A DNA stretch of 64,000 nt from positions 2,294,001 through 2,358,000 of the forward strand of contig NZ_LT629693.1 of assembly GCF_900099825.1 (NCBI RefSeq), written 5' to 3'. A program made the translations under genes and the position numbers. Shown one piece after another: positions 8,548-16,754 of this stretch (its first letter is position 1; each line of letters opens with the position of its first letter). The DNA comes from Bradyrhizobium ottawaense (GTDB taxonomy: Bacteria; Pseudomonadota; Alphaproteobacteria; Rhizobiales; Xanthobacteraceae). The notes beneath the pieces are model-generated. The model ran no database searches. It worked only from the letters and a program-made list of their open reading frames with translations, and was not told the DNA's origin.

Positions 8548-9693
8548 GTGGGTACAAACGTTCAAAAGAAACTCTTCACGCCCGTTCAAATCGGGCCCAT
8601 CACACTGAAACACCGTGTCGTCATGCCGCCGATGAGCCGGCTACGGGCGCAGCCAGGGACGGGCATTCCGAGCGACTTGCAGCTCGAATATTATACGCAG
8701 CGTGCGTCTGACGGCGGGCTGATCGTCACGGAAGCGACGGCGATCGCGGCATCCGCGCGAGGTTACTACCATGCGCCCGGTCTCCACGCGGACGACCATG
8801 TGGCGGCCTGGAAACGGATCACGGATGCGGTTCACGCCAAGGGCGCATACTTCTTCACGCAGCTTTGGCACGCCGGCCGCACGACACACGTCTCGATCAC
8901 GGGATCGCAGCCGGTTACGGCGTCTGTCGATCCGGCTTACTGGGCTGATCCGAGCATCGTCGTCGATACGCCTGATGGGTTTCGTCAGACATCGCCGCAT
9001 CGAGCGCTGGAGACCGCGGAAATCGCCGGTGTTCTCGAACAGTACCGCGCGGCCGCCCAGAACGCGAAGAAGGCGGGTTTCGATGGTGTCGAACTGATGG
9101 CGGCCAACGGCCACCTGATGGATCAGTTTCTGCAGGACAACACCAACAAGCGGACCGACCAATACGGCGGTACGGTCGAGAATCGAATGCGTCTTCTCGT
9201 CGAGGTCGTCCAGACGTTGGCCGAGGTCTGGGGTGCGGATCGGGTCGGGGTTCGACTCGCGCCAAGCGGGACGTTCAACGGCATGGGCGACAGCAACCCC
9301 CGTGCGCTGTTCCGCTCGGTGGCAGAGCGGCTTGACGGCTTCGGGCTCGCGTATCTTCACCTCATCGAACCGCGGGTGAAGGGCGGTGAGACCGTTGCCG
9401 AAGCGCAGGCGCCGGTCGCAGCCCAGGAATTGAGCAAGATCTTCAAGGGACCAGTCATCTCGGCCGGTGGATTCAATCCGGAGACGGCCGAGGCAAGCGT
9501 GGTCAATGGCGATGCGAGCCTAATCGCCTTCGGCCGTCACTTCATCGCGAATCCCGACCTGCCCAGGAGGATCGAACTCGGCTTGCCGCTGAACCCATAT
9601 GACCGCAGCACCTTCTATGGCTACACCGCGCGCGGCTACACCGACTATCCCGCCTACGAAGCGTCCTTACAGGCTCTGCTTCCCACTTCCTGA
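8548..9693 (+). CDS. Old-yellow-enzyme family ene-reductase (NemA-like)
   Basis: About 381 residues of FMN-dependent alkene reductase. Visible family features are LFTPVQIGPITLKHRVVMPP at the N-terminus, QLWHAGR, the AANGHLMDQFLQDNTNKRTD segment that places the flavin- and substrate-binding residues, YGGTVENRMRLL, and ISAGGF with a DASLIAFGRHFIANPDLP C-terminal phosphate-binding region. GTG at 8548 is preferred over the upstream GTG at 8452 because GGAG precedes it and the alignment starts there. These enzymes reduce activated double bonds, maleimides, quinones and nitro compounds with NAD(P)H. With the SDR and MFS exporter it suggests detoxification of an electrophile under TetR control. Confidence 0.93.
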   Translation: MGTNVQKKLFTPVQIGPITLKHRVVMPPMSRLRAQPGTGIPSDLQLEYYTQRASDGGLIVTEATAIAASARGYYHAPGLHADDHVAAWKRITDAVHAKGAYFFTQLWHAGRTTHVSITGSQPVTASVDPAYWADPSIVVDTPDGFRQTSPHRALETAEIAGVLEQYRAAAQNAKKAGFDGVELMAANGHLMDQFLQDNTNKRTDQYGGTVENRMRLLVEVVQTLAEVWGADRVGVRLAPSGTFNGMGDSNPRALFRSVAERLDGFGLAYLHLIEPRVKGGETVAEAQAPVAAQELSKIFKGPVISAGGFNPETAEASVVNGDASLIAFGRHFIANPDLPRRIELGLPLNPYDRSTFYGYTARGYTDYPAYEASLQALLPTS

Positions 9694-9866
9694 TTGAGAT
9701 TGCGAAAGTCCTGCCGATCGTCCGCGCGTCGGCAGGACCTCTTGTCGTTGATCTGCATAGCCGAGCTCATCGCGCGGGGTCGCGGAATAGCGGAATGGGT
9801 GGTTTCGTGCTCAGAAATGGCGAAAATAGTTTCGGTGAGGCAGCGGGACAGCCGCAGGCTGACGCC

Positions 9867-11402
9867 ATGTCGCCGTCTTCGAGGGCTCGGTTCTCTGGCC
9901 GGAAGCTGCGCACGTTGCTTTGTTGTGCAGGCGCGCCCTTCCTCATCATGCTCGACACTAACATTGTCGCCGTCTCGCTGCCGTCCATTGCGCGCGACTT
10001 GCGCGGCGGATTTGCTGATGTCGAATGGGTCGTCAGCGCGTATATCCTTCCGTTCGCGGCTCTGCTGATGCCTGCAGGCGCCTTGGCCGACCGTCTTGGA
10101 CGGCGGCGCATGCTGCTTATCGGGCTGTCGATCTTCACATTCGCCTCCTTTCTCTGCGGTGCGGCACCCAACCTCGCTACACTGAACGGGGCGCGCGCAT
10201 TACAGGCGGTCGGCGCGGCGCTCCAACTGACGTCGTCGCTGGCCGTCGTCGCACACGGATTCGAACCTCACGAACGAGACCGCGTCTACGCGATCTGGGG
10301 CACCGTAATGGGCATGGCACCGCCTCTCGGTCCGATCCTCGGCGGCCTCGTTACGTCCTATCTGGGATGGCGATGGGCGTTTTACATCAATTTGCCGTTG
10401 GGCGCCGGATTGATCGTCCTCGCCCTGACGTCGGTCGCGGAATCTCGCGACCCGAAAGCGTCAGGCTTGGACTATCGGGGAATCCTCCTCTTTGGCGCCG
10501 GTCTTTTCGGCGTTGTGTGGGCTCTGATCGATGCAAATAGCATCGGCTGGGAAAGTGCGCCGACAATCATCAGACTCGCCGCAGGCGCGGTCCTGCTTGT
10601 GGCGTTCGTTTTTGCCGAACGCAAACACCCACGCCCGATGATCGACCTGTCGATATTCCGCGATCCGACCGTCACCGGAGCAGCCGTTGCTATGTTGGGT
10701 TACGCGGCCGCAGCACAAGTCATGATGACGATCCTTCCGCTCTATCTCCAGGATGCGTTTGTGCTTTCTCCGGCGATCACAGGTCTCGCAATGATACCTT
10801 TCGCATTGCCGCTGCTGATCGGTCCCAGCGTGGGCGGCAGGCTCGCGACGCGCATGTCCAGCCGTGCGATCCTGAGCTTCGGTCTCGGATTGGTCGCGCT
10901 TGGCAATGCGATCGCGGCAGCAGCCGTGCTGGCGGACCTATATTGGACGGCTGCGATCGGCATGTTCATCACTGGATCAGGCGCGGGCCTGCTAAACAGC
11001 GAGACGGCGAAAGCTCAAGTCAGCTCCGTTCCGCCAGAGCGCGCCGGGATGGCCTCCGGATTGGCAAGTACGACGCGGTTCATTGGCATCATCGCCGGTG
11101 TCGCGGGGCTGGGCGCAGTGCTCGCAGCCGTGGCCGAGGCCAGCCTTCGAAGGCTTGGAGCGCCACTCGTGCTCGATCAGAGGGTCGATTGGCACGACCT
11201 GAGCCTTCGGATCGTAGGTGGCGACGCGAGCGGTGCTTTGTCTGCTTTATCAGATCCGATTCGAATCGCCCTCCAAGGCACGGTGCACGCCAGCGTAGCA
11301 GCCGGCTTCGGTGCTGCACTCTCCGTTGCCGCGGTCGTCGCAGTTTTTGCAAGCCTGGCGAGTTGGCGGCTCATCCGGGCGGCTGGAACGCGCTCATCCT
11401 AA
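9867..11402 (+). CDS. MFS drug exporter, DHA2 (14-TM, EmrB/QacA-like)
   Basis: About 511 residues with 14 predicted membrane helices. Motif A is visible as GALADRLGRRRMLLIG. Motif C is the segment containing MAPPLGPILGG. The opening helix FLIMLDTNIVAVSLPSIARD is typical of DHA2 proton antiporters. ATG at 9867 is preferred; the frame stays open to ATG at 9795, but that would add an atypical soluble leader. It follows the ene-reductase by about 170 bases in the same direction, so probably serves the same detoxification unit. Its last bases overlap the end of the convergent flavoprotein fragment, which marks a rearrangement point. Confidence 0.88.
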   Translation: MSPSSRARFSGRKLRTLLCCAGAPFLIMLDTNIVAVSLPSIARDLRGGFADVEWVVSAYILPFAALLMPAGALADRLGRRRMLLIGLSIFTFASFLCGAAPNLATLNGARALQAVGAALQLTSSLAVVAHGFEPHERDRVYAIWGTVMGMAPPLGPILGGLVTSYLGWRWAFYINLPLGAGLIVLALTSVAESRDPKASGLDYRGILLFGAGLFGVVWALIDANSIGWESAPTIIRLAAGAVLLVAFVFAERKHPRPMIDLSIFRDPTVTGAAVAMLGYAAAAQVMMTILPLYLQDAFVLSPAITGLAMIPFALPLLIGPSVGGRLATRMSSRAILSFGLGLVALGNAIAAAAVLADLYWTAAIGMFITGSGAGLLNSETAKAQVSSVPPERAGMASGLASTTRFIGIIAGVAGLGAVLAAVAEASLRRLGAPLVLDQRVDWHDLSLRIVGGDASGALSALSDPIRIALQGTVHASVAAGFGAALSVAAVVAVFASLASWRLIRAAGTRSS

Positions 11403-12238
11403 AGCGGGAGCCCCTCCGACGCCGCATACACGGCAACAGCGAGACCTGCCGGGCCCGCGCCGACGACGATCACGTCGTACGTCGTTCCAGGTTTGATATC
11501 GGGGACGATTCCCAGGCCAACTCCCGCCTCGGCATCGCTCGGCCGGCGGAGCACCGTCCCGTTTGGACAGATCAGGATCGGCAAATCGGCTGCCTGCACG
11601 CCGAGGCGCTCGACAAGGGCTTTGCCTTCAGTACCACCTGCATCGATCAGCGAGTACGGGTAGCTGTTCCGGGTAAGCAGGCCCCGAAGGCCAACCGTCG
11701 CCGGCGATCCCGCTTCTCCAAGGATGACCGAGCCAACGCTGTCCCCCTCCAACAGCGCGGCGCGCCGCAGGATGAAGGCCCGCATCATCAGTTCGCCGAT
11801 GTCCGCGCTGCTGATGAGCAGAGCTCGAAGATGAGGGAGATCGAACGGATAGGCCGTGTACCCGTTCGGTCCCGCGCAGACCATGGCCAAGGAGGCATGC
11901 CCGGCAAGGTCACTTACTTCTCCGCTGAACTGACCCGGTCCGCCGGTGGCAAATATCCCCTCCCGGCCCAGACCATCCCGTCGGCTCGCAACGATGCCCC
12001 CCTCGACGACCAGCCACACGGCCATGTCCCGATCGCCGACATCGAGAAGCTTTTCGTCCGGTGCAAAACGCCGCTCAGGACCGCTCGCGAAACGAAGAGC
12101 GAACTGTATTTGAGCCGGAGTCAGCGTCGGAACGATTTGGGCCAGTCGGTCGTCCAGCAGCATACCAAGTGCCTCGCTGATGGGGATTCGGCTCGTGCGA
12201 CGCCGAATCGTACGGGTCGGATTGGTCAGCCGGCCCAA
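11399..12238 (-). pseudogene. Truncated CRP-domain/thioredoxin-reductase-like flavoprotein
   Basis: 279 residues remain. They comprise a cyclic-nucleotide-binding-like domain (about residues 30-150), a thioredoxin/glutaredoxin-like linker domain (about 155-235), and only the first beta-alpha of the FAD domain (VIVVGAGPAGLAVAVYAASE). The frame stops immediately after. Intact homologues of this fusion continue for roughly 270 more residues, with the NADPH domain and the redox CxxC. The stop overlaps the MFS stop on the other strand. The start overlaps the upstream hydrolase by 13 bases, so it is still translationally coupled. It cannot work as a reductase. Confidence 0.82.
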
Positions 12239-13086
12239 TGGCCGCGCAGCAGCCGATTGAATGCGTCCGCCCGCTCCTCAGGAAAGAAAAGCCGCGCTCC
12301 TGACAGCTCAACCGGCGGTCTCGCTCCTGGGATCGCCTCGGCCAGCCAGTGCGCCCATTTCACCGGAAAGTAGACATCGTCCGTGGCCCAGACGATCAGT
12401 GTCGGCGCCTTGAGCTGACGCAATTGGGGCTCGATGGCCAAAGTGTGTTTGTTGTCGAATGCGCCGACGAAGCGCTCCAGATCATGGATACGTTGCTCGT
12501 TGCGCAGGTGTGGCCGCAGGTAGATTTCGATATCTTCGTCCCTGACGGCTTCGGAGTGCTCGTAGGCTGGGCCAAGTGCACCTGGCGAGCGATAAATCGA
12601 TTTGTCGCCGAGCATTGCGTTGAGGGTTTTGCTCAGCCCGCCGGCAGCAACCATTTCCACGAACGGTTTGAACGCTTTGGGCGGCCAGTTGTCCTGGGTA
12701 TCACAGTTCGTGAGCGTCAGCGTCCGCACCCGATCCGGATTGAGCGCGGCGAAGATCTGGCAAATCCCTCCGCCGCTGTCGTTTCCGACCAGATCGACCT
12801 GATCTATATGCAGCGCGTCGAGCACTTCCTTCAGCATCTTCGCATTGGCGGTCACAGACACGTCCTGAGCGGCTGCGATTTCCGTGTCGCCGTGCGCAAG
12901 CAGGTCGACCGCGATGCAGCGCCGAAAATCTGAAAGCGCGCCGAGCTGGTAGCGCCACATGTGCTTGTTCAGCAGCACGCCGTGCACGAAGAGAGCGACC
13001 GGTCCCGATCCCACTTCCACGTAACCGATTCGGCCTGACGGCGTGTCGACGTGGCGAACGGCCGGCGTATCCTGTTCGTTGCTCAT
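12226..13086 (-). CDS. Alpha/beta hydrolase with Asp nucleophile (haloalkane dehalogenase-like)
   Basis: 286 residues. The fold markers are HGVLLNKHMW (oxyanion loop), VGNDSGGGICQ (nucleophile elbow with Asp at the nucleophile position, as in dehalogenases and epoxide hydrolases) and WATDDVYFPV (acid loop). The usual C-terminal catalytic His is not obvious: the expected region reads LSGARLFFPEERADAFN, with no His between the acid loop and the final HW. I recall this variation in part of the family, so catalysis is uncertain. It is transcribed from a promoter at 13128-13156 that is bracketed by palindromes E and F, divergent from TetR2, which makes it a likely TetR target. Confidence 0.85.
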   Translation of the reverse strand: MSNEQDTPAVRHVDTPSGRIGYVEVGSGPVALFVHGVLLNKHMWRYQLGALSDFRRCIAVDLLAHGDTEIAAAQDVSVTANAKMLKEVLDALHIDQVDLVGNDSGGGICQIFAALNPDRVRTLTLTNCDTQDNWPPKAFKPFVEMVAAGGLSKTLNAMLGDKSIYRSPGALGPAYEHSEAVRDEDIEIYLRPHLRNEQRIHDLERFVGAFDNKHTLAIEPQLRQLKAPTLIVWATDDVYFPVKWAHWLAEAIPGARPPVELSGARLFFPEERADAFNRLLRGHWAG

Positions 13087-13104
13087 GAGGTCCTACTCCT
13101 ACTC

Positions 13105-13122
13105 CGCTCTATCGATAGGTAG
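13105..13122. promoter_or_regulatory. TetR operator-like palindrome, site E
   Basis: CGCTCTATCGATAGGTAG has a perfect CTATCGATAG core. It lies downstream of the -10 box of the minus-strand hydrolase promoter, 19 bases before the hydrolase start. Confidence 0.65.
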
Positions 13123-13127
13123 ACCAT

Positions 13128-13156
13128 GGGATAACTCTGGAAATCTCTGCCGTCAA
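13128..13156 (-). promoter_or_regulatory. Sigma70-type promoter of the alpha/beta hydrolase
   Basis: Read on the minus strand: TTGACG (13156-13151), 17-base spacer, TATCCC (13133-13128). It sits between palindromes E and F. The centre of F is 12.5 bases from the first -35 base, the same offset as in the SDR promoter. Confidence 0.55.
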
Positions 13157-13159
13157 CGT

Positions 13160-13177
13160 CTATCTATCAGTAGAGAT
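13160..13177. promoter_or_regulatory. TetR operator-like palindrome, site F
   Basis: CTATCTATCAGTAGAGAT has an intact left half-site and a weaker right half. It lies between the hydrolase -35 box and the TetR2 start (13188), so it can control both divergent genes. Confidence 0.5.
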
Positions 13178-13187
13178 AGGAAATGCG

Positions 13188-13724
13188 ATGAACGAGACGG
13201 CAGAGCGCCTGTTGGACCTGGCCGAGGCTCGCATCTGCGAGGCGGGCTACCGTGGCTTCAGCTTCCGCGATCTTGCAGCCGAGATCGGCATCAAGAGCGC
13301 CAGTGTCCACCACCATTTCCCGACGAAGGCGGGAATGGCCGCTGCGGTCGCGCGCCGATACGGGGATCGCTTCTTCGAACTGGTCGCGCGGCGGGGTGAT
13401 GAGAGCGGCGACGAGGTGATTGCGATCTATCGATCCGCGTTTCGCAGCCCGATCGAACGGGATGGCCGGATGTGTCTAGGCGGCATGCTTGGCGCTCAAG
13501 CGGGCGGTCTACCGCCCGAGATCGTGCAGGAAATCGAGATGTTCTTTCGACGCTGCATCGACGACCTTTCGAGCAGAATTGGCGGAGCGGATGCTATGGC
13601 TCGGGCGTTCCATGTGATGGCGGCCTTGGAAGGAGGCTTGATTCTTGCGCGTGCCTATGGCGACATCTCCGCGTTCGATCAGGCGACTGCGGGGCTTACC
13701 GGGCCCACATTCGCAGTCGCCTGA
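13188..13724 (+). CDS. TetR/AcrR family repressor (TetR2)
   Basis: 178 residues. The N-terminal HTH is GFSFRDLAAEIGIKSASVHH with HFPTKAGMAAAV, very close to TetR1 at 5902-6453. The C-terminal domain is helical and contains CLGGMLGAQAGGLPPEI, equivalent to CAVLGASSMDLPPEV in TetR1. The ATG at 13188 directly follows palindrome F. Two closely related repressors next to one family of operators suggest that they share or partition the same sites. The stop overlaps the start of a 43-codon ORF. Confidence 0.9.
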   Translation: MNETAERLLDLAEARICEAGYRGFSFRDLAAEIGIKSASVHHHFPTKAGMAAAVARRYGDRFFELVARRGDESGDEVIAIYRSAFRSPIERDGRMCLGGMLGAQAGGLPPEIVQEIEMFFRRCIDDLSSRIGGADAMARAFHVMAALEGGLILARAYGDISAFDQATAGLTGPTFAVA

Positions 13725-13855
13725 TGATCGCGCGAAAGCGCGCTGTCATGATCCCGGCTTCGGGCCGAAGCGACCTCACCATCGACGCGGACGTTTTGTC
13801 TGATCACTTCGCCCATCTATTCGCCGATCTGACAACAGCAATGGCGGAACGCTAA
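13724..13855 (+). CDS. Small unknown ORF overlapping the TetR2 stop
   Basis: 43 codons starting with ATG inside TGATG at the TetR2 stop, ending four bases into the stop codon region of the convergent AlkB-like gene. The product contains DADVLSDHFAHLFADLTTAM and no motif I know. The start/stop overlap favours translation by coupling, but there is no other support. Confidence 0.3.
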   Translation: MIARKRAVMIPASGRSDLTIDADVLSDHFAHLFADLTTAMAER

Positions 13856-14484
13856 TCGCTCGAGGAGCTTCGGCGAGAGCGAAACGTACGCAAGGTCACG
13901 GAGTAGCGCAGAACGTCCATCGGTGCGATGCTGTGCTGCCAGCTGTTCCGCACCGGGCCATGGAGCAAATACACCGATCGTGGTTCGACATGCGCGGACC
14001 GGCGCTCCCAGCCCTCCCCCACCCTCCGACGCAGCCGCAATGTGCAAGGTGCGAGAAACGACACTGCGACGATATCTTCATACGACGGCCGGTCGCGGTG
14101 CCAGCCGATTCCAGCGCCCGGCCCATACTCCGTCACCATGAGCTGCTCAAACGCCTCGGCCGGTACGCCACTGATCTGGCTTGCAACGTCGGTGAGCGGC
14201 AGAAGGTAATCGGGAATGCCCGCATCGGCGCGTGGCTCTTGGCCTGCGAAGACATACCTGTGCCCAAAGCTGTATATGCGGCGATTGCCCTGATGGCCGT
14301 GAAATTCGAAGGGCTTCAGGGGCAGCTTTTCAAATCGCTGAACGAGGCTCTTTTCGTCGGCGGTCGATATTACATCCGGGATATAGCGGAAACCGGCAGG
14401 CAGCTCAGGCTCCCCGAACAGGTCGTCCATGCTGCTGATGGGACTGCTGGTGTATTTCTTCGCTGAAGCGCGTTTCACGGGCAT
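13852..14484 (-). CDS. AlkB-like 2-oxoglutarate/Fe(II) dioxygenase
   Basis: About 210 residues. The double-stranded beta-helix Fe(II) site is visible as WHRDRP (His and Asp) and SWQHSIAP (second His). RYSVTLRTFRSR carries the Arg that binds 2-oxoglutarate. YGPGAGIGWHRD is characteristic of the AlkB family, which repairs alkylated bases or modifies RNA or protein. The frame could start upstream (TTG at 14616), overlapping the DUF1993 stop, but the extra residues are low-complexity and ATG at 14484 fits the family length. It follows the DUF1993 gene on the same strand. Confidence 0.85.
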   Translation of the reverse strand: MPVKRASAKKYTSSPISSMDDLFGEPELPAGFRYIPDVISTADEKSLVQRFEKLPLKPFEFHGHQGNRRIYSFGHRYVFAGQEPRADAGIPDYLLPLTDVASQISGVPAEAFEQLMVTEYGPGAGIGWHRDRPSYEDIVAVSFLAPCTLRLRRRVGEGWERRSAHVEPRSVYLLHGPVRNSWQHSIAPMDVLRYSVTLRTFRSRRSSSSD

Positions 14485-14602
14485 CGAATCTGGAGATTCT
14501 TCTTGGGGGCTCGACTTGTGGTGAGCGGACGGCTTGCCGCAGGGCGACCGCGCTCCCGATCGGCGCCGAGAGGGTCCGGGCAAGAAAGGAGAGCCTGTCT
14601 CG

Positions 14603-15109
14603 TCAAGCTTGGACAAAATTCATTGGCCCAAGGAAGTCCATTTTGCCGACGTCGACGCCGCCGTTGCGGAGGACCGCGTACGTCATCGCAATATGGAAGT
14701 AGACGTTCGGAATCGTTATCTGAAGCAGATAATCCTCGCCGCCGATGACCTTCCCGGGAACCCACGAAAGGCTGACTTTGCGGCCTTCTGCGCCTTCATA
14801 TTGTGCTTCGTGTACGCTTTCGGCGAAATCGACAGTTTTCCGAACGCGAGCGCGCAGCTCTTCGAGGGTTTGCTCATTGTCTTCGTGTTTTGGCGGCGTC
14901 TGCCCGGAAAGCCAGGCAGCGGCTGCTTTGACATAATCGCAAGCGCTCTGCACCTGGTAGATCAAGGGCTTCATGTCGGGCGCGAGACGACCGTTCAACA
15001 GCTCACGGACGTCAAACTGCTTGGCAGATGCAAATTGGTCGGCCTTGTCGAGCAAGACCTCCACAGTCTTCAAGGACTGGACGCACTGCGAAACGACTTG
15101 ATAATACAT
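14603..15109 (-). CDS. DUF1993 family protein
   Basis: 168 residues matching the DUF1993 family: an all-helical protein related in fold to DinB/YfiT. The C-terminal conserved region reads PNVYFHIAMTYAVLRNGGVD followed by VGKMDFLG. Function is unknown. ATG at 15109 is preceded by GAAGGA about 6 bases upstream. It lies upstream of the AlkB-like gene on the same strand, and both could respond to alkylating or electrophilic stress, which is inference from context only. Confidence 0.85.
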   Translation of the reverse strand: MYYQVVSQCVQSLKTVEVLLDKADQFASAKQFDVRELLNGRLAPDMKPLIYQVQSACDYVKAAAAWLSGQTPPKHEDNEQTLEELRARVRKTVDFAESVHEAQYEGAEGRKVSLSWVPGKVIGGEDYLLQITIPNVYFHIAMTYAVLRNGGVDVGKMDFLGPMNFVQA

Positions 15110-15170
15110 GGGATCTTCCTTCGCTGGATTTTGCGCTAGTGACGTGCTGATGTCGTCATAAGGCGGATGC

Positions 15171-15524
15171 TCATTCGTTGAGGTGATTCTCCCAATCCGC
15201 TGGGACGCGCCCCTTTGGTCCAGGCGAAGGCTGGTCAAGTGGCCGAGATCGCGGCAACGCCAGCCTGGGGCCGTAGAACGGCTTTTCGGTTCCATAGTTC
15301 CAGAACCAATCCTCACCAGGCTCGAAGCTTGTTACGATAAAGTGGCCAGTCTCGCGAAAATGCGCTGTAGCGTGCTGGTTTGGCGACGTATCGCAACAGC
15401 CGATGTGGCCGCATTTGGCGCAGCGCCGCAGATGGAACCACCATTGGCCAGCAGCAAGACACTCGACACATCCCGTTCCACTTGGAATGGCGTGAGGGTC
15501 AATGCCTTCTGATACGTCGCTCAC
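15171..15524 (-). CDS. UBP-type zinc-finger protein
   Basis: 117 residues. Cys and His residues are arranged as in the UBP/BUZ zinc finger: GCVEC, then RRCAKCGHIGCCD, then NQHATAHFRETGHF. The aromatic end segment DWFWNYG is also typical. Stand-alone bacterial UBP zinc fingers are common in actinobacteria and rhizobia and have no settled role; in eukaryotes the domain binds the C-terminus of ubiquitin. GTG at 15524 is chosen because GGAG lies 5 bases before it. Confidence 0.85.
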   Translation of the reverse strand: MSDVSEGIDPHAIPSGTGCVECLAAGQWWFHLRRCAKCGHIGCCDTSPNQHATAHFRETGHFIVTSFEPGEDWFWNYGTEKPFYGPRLALPRSRPLDQPSPGPKGRVPADWENHLNE

Positions 15525-15688
15525 TGCTGCTCCGCGTCCGCTCGATCCAGCGGGCGAATGCCCACCGTGTTGGGCTACCGGCGGCTTGTAATGCCGTCGT
15601 AAAGGGGGGCCGTTGCGCATTCAAACGGCCCTATAGAAAGGTCTTGGTCCACGTCCACGAGACGAAGATGAGGATATCTGGGCAAACG

Positions 15689-15719
15689 GCGCCGCGGAAG
15701 TTGGCTATCTTCGCGGCGC
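15689..15719 (-). terminator. Possible terminator hairpin after the ICL/PEPM gene
   Basis: GCGCCGCG (15689-15696) pairs perfectly with CGCGGCGC (15712-15719), extended by AAG/CTT after a one-base bulge. It lies about 65 bases past the stop of the minus-strand gene ending at 15785. Only a short T run follows on the minus strand, so termination strength is uncertain. Confidence 0.4.
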
Positions 15720-15784
15720 AAATCTTCTCACAATCCTTGCGAGGGCGTCGCGGGTTTGGCCGTCCTCCAGAGGTCGCAGGCAGA

Positions 15785-16531
15785 TTACGAAAAGAGCTTT
15801 CTCGCCTTCTTCTGGAGAGCCTCCATCGCCTCGATGTACGGAATCGGCCCGTAGCTCACGCGGGCAACACCCAATTTCGCGAGCTTGTCATTCGATGGGA
15901 CGCCTTCCATGACCATAACGTTGACCGGCAGCGTCGCTTCCTCAGCAATCCGACGGATATGGTCGGCCTCGATCAGCCCGGGAATGAAGAAGCCGGACGC
16001 GCCGGCCGACGCGTATGCCTTCGCTCTGTCCAGGGCTTCGTCGACATCGCCGCTGTTACCTAAGAACACATCGGTCCGTGCATTGATAAAGAGAGGAACG
16101 CCCTTGTGTTCGGCAGCATGTCGGATCGCCGCAATTCGCTTCGCCTGCCGATCAACGTCGTAGAGCCCTTTCCCCTTGACCACGCGGTCCTCGAAATTGA
16201 TCCCGATGATTCCCAGATCAAGCAGCTTGGAGATGTTCGAGGCTAGTTTGCGATCATCGTCGCTGTAGCCGCCTTCGAAGTCGACGGTCACAGGCACGTC
16301 AACTGCCGCCACGATCCGCTCGACGATCTGCTCGGCAAGAGGAAGCGGAAGGTCCTCGCCGTCCTCATACCCCTGCGCAGTGGCGACAGACCAACTGCTC
16401 GTCGCGATCGCCTCCGCACCGGCCTCGACGATCGTTTTCGCACTGCCTGCATCCCACGCGTTGTAAAGTATCACTGGCGTTCCTTTGACATGAAGGGCGG
16501 CAAATTGTTTGGCTTTCTTGGTCTGGCTCAC
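15785..16531 (-). CDS. Isocitrate lyase/PEP mutase superfamily enzyme
   Basis: About 248 residues of the ICL/PEPM superfamily (TIM barrel, Mg2+-dependent C-C or C-P bond chemistry). Markers are LYNAWDAGSAKTIVEAGAEA, the metal-site segment VTVDFEGGYSDD, GINFEDR, and INARTDVFLG. The catalytic-loop KxxxC of isocitrate lyase proper is absent, so it belongs to the uncharacterised mutase/lyase-like branch. GGGAGG is six bases before GTG 16531. ATG at 16537 directly abuts that ribosome-binding site and is less likely. The gene is driven by a promoter flanked by palindromes G and H, linking it to the TetR regulon. Confidence 0.85.
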   Translation of the reverse strand: MSQTKKAKQFAALHVKGTPVILYNAWDAGSAKTIVEAGAEAIATSSWSVATAQGYEDGEDLPLPLAEQIVERIVAAVDVPVTVDFEGGYSDDDRKLASNISKLLDLGIIGINFEDRVVKGKGLYDVDRQAKRIAAIRHAAEHKGVPLFINARTDVFLGNSGDVDEALDRAKAYASAGASGFFIPGLIEADHIRRIAEEATLPVNVMVMEGVPSNDKLAKLGVARVSYGPIPYIEAMEALQKKARKLFS

Positions 16532-16681
16532 TGTCATCCTCCCGTTCATAGATTGCACGATGGTGAAATCGCAGACGGACTTGGAGTCGAAGCCGCGCTT
16601 GCGCACGCCACCAGCGTGACCCGCCGCGCAGCACTGAGCGGCGGGCTACGATCAAATGCCACGCGCCGTTGCGCAGCCTGA

Positions 16682-16699
16682 CTATCTATCGATAGATCG
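16682..16699. promoter_or_regulatory. TetR operator-like palindrome, site G
   Basis: CTATCTATCGATAGATCG contains a perfect CTATCGATAG core (16686-16695). It lies downstream of the minus-strand -10 box of the ICL/PEPM gene. Confidence 0.65.
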
Positions 16700-16704
16700 C
16701 TGGT

Positions 16705-16733
16705 TTGATACGACTCCTGTTCAGCTCTGTCAA
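16705..16733 (-). promoter_or_regulatory. Sigma70-type promoter of the ICL/PEPM gene
   Basis: Minus strand: TTGACA (16733-16728), 17-base spacer, TATCAA (16710-16705). It is bracketed by palindromes G and H. The centre of H is 12.5 bases upstream of the -35 box, as at the other two promoters. Confidence 0.6.
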
Positions 16734-16736
16734 CAT

Positions 16737-16754
16737 CTATCTATCGATAGAACA
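16737..16754. promoter_or_regulatory. TetR operator-like palindrome, site H
   Basis: CTATCTATCGATAGAACA contains a perfect CTATCGATAG core (16741-16750). Centre-to-centre distance to G is 55 bp, identical to E-F. Confidence 0.65.

Noticed and set aside
10943..12373. A 476-codon plus-strand ORF
   Set aside because: It overlaps the MFS gene in another frame, then runs antisense to the flavoprotein fragment. Arg/Ser-rich translation without domains.
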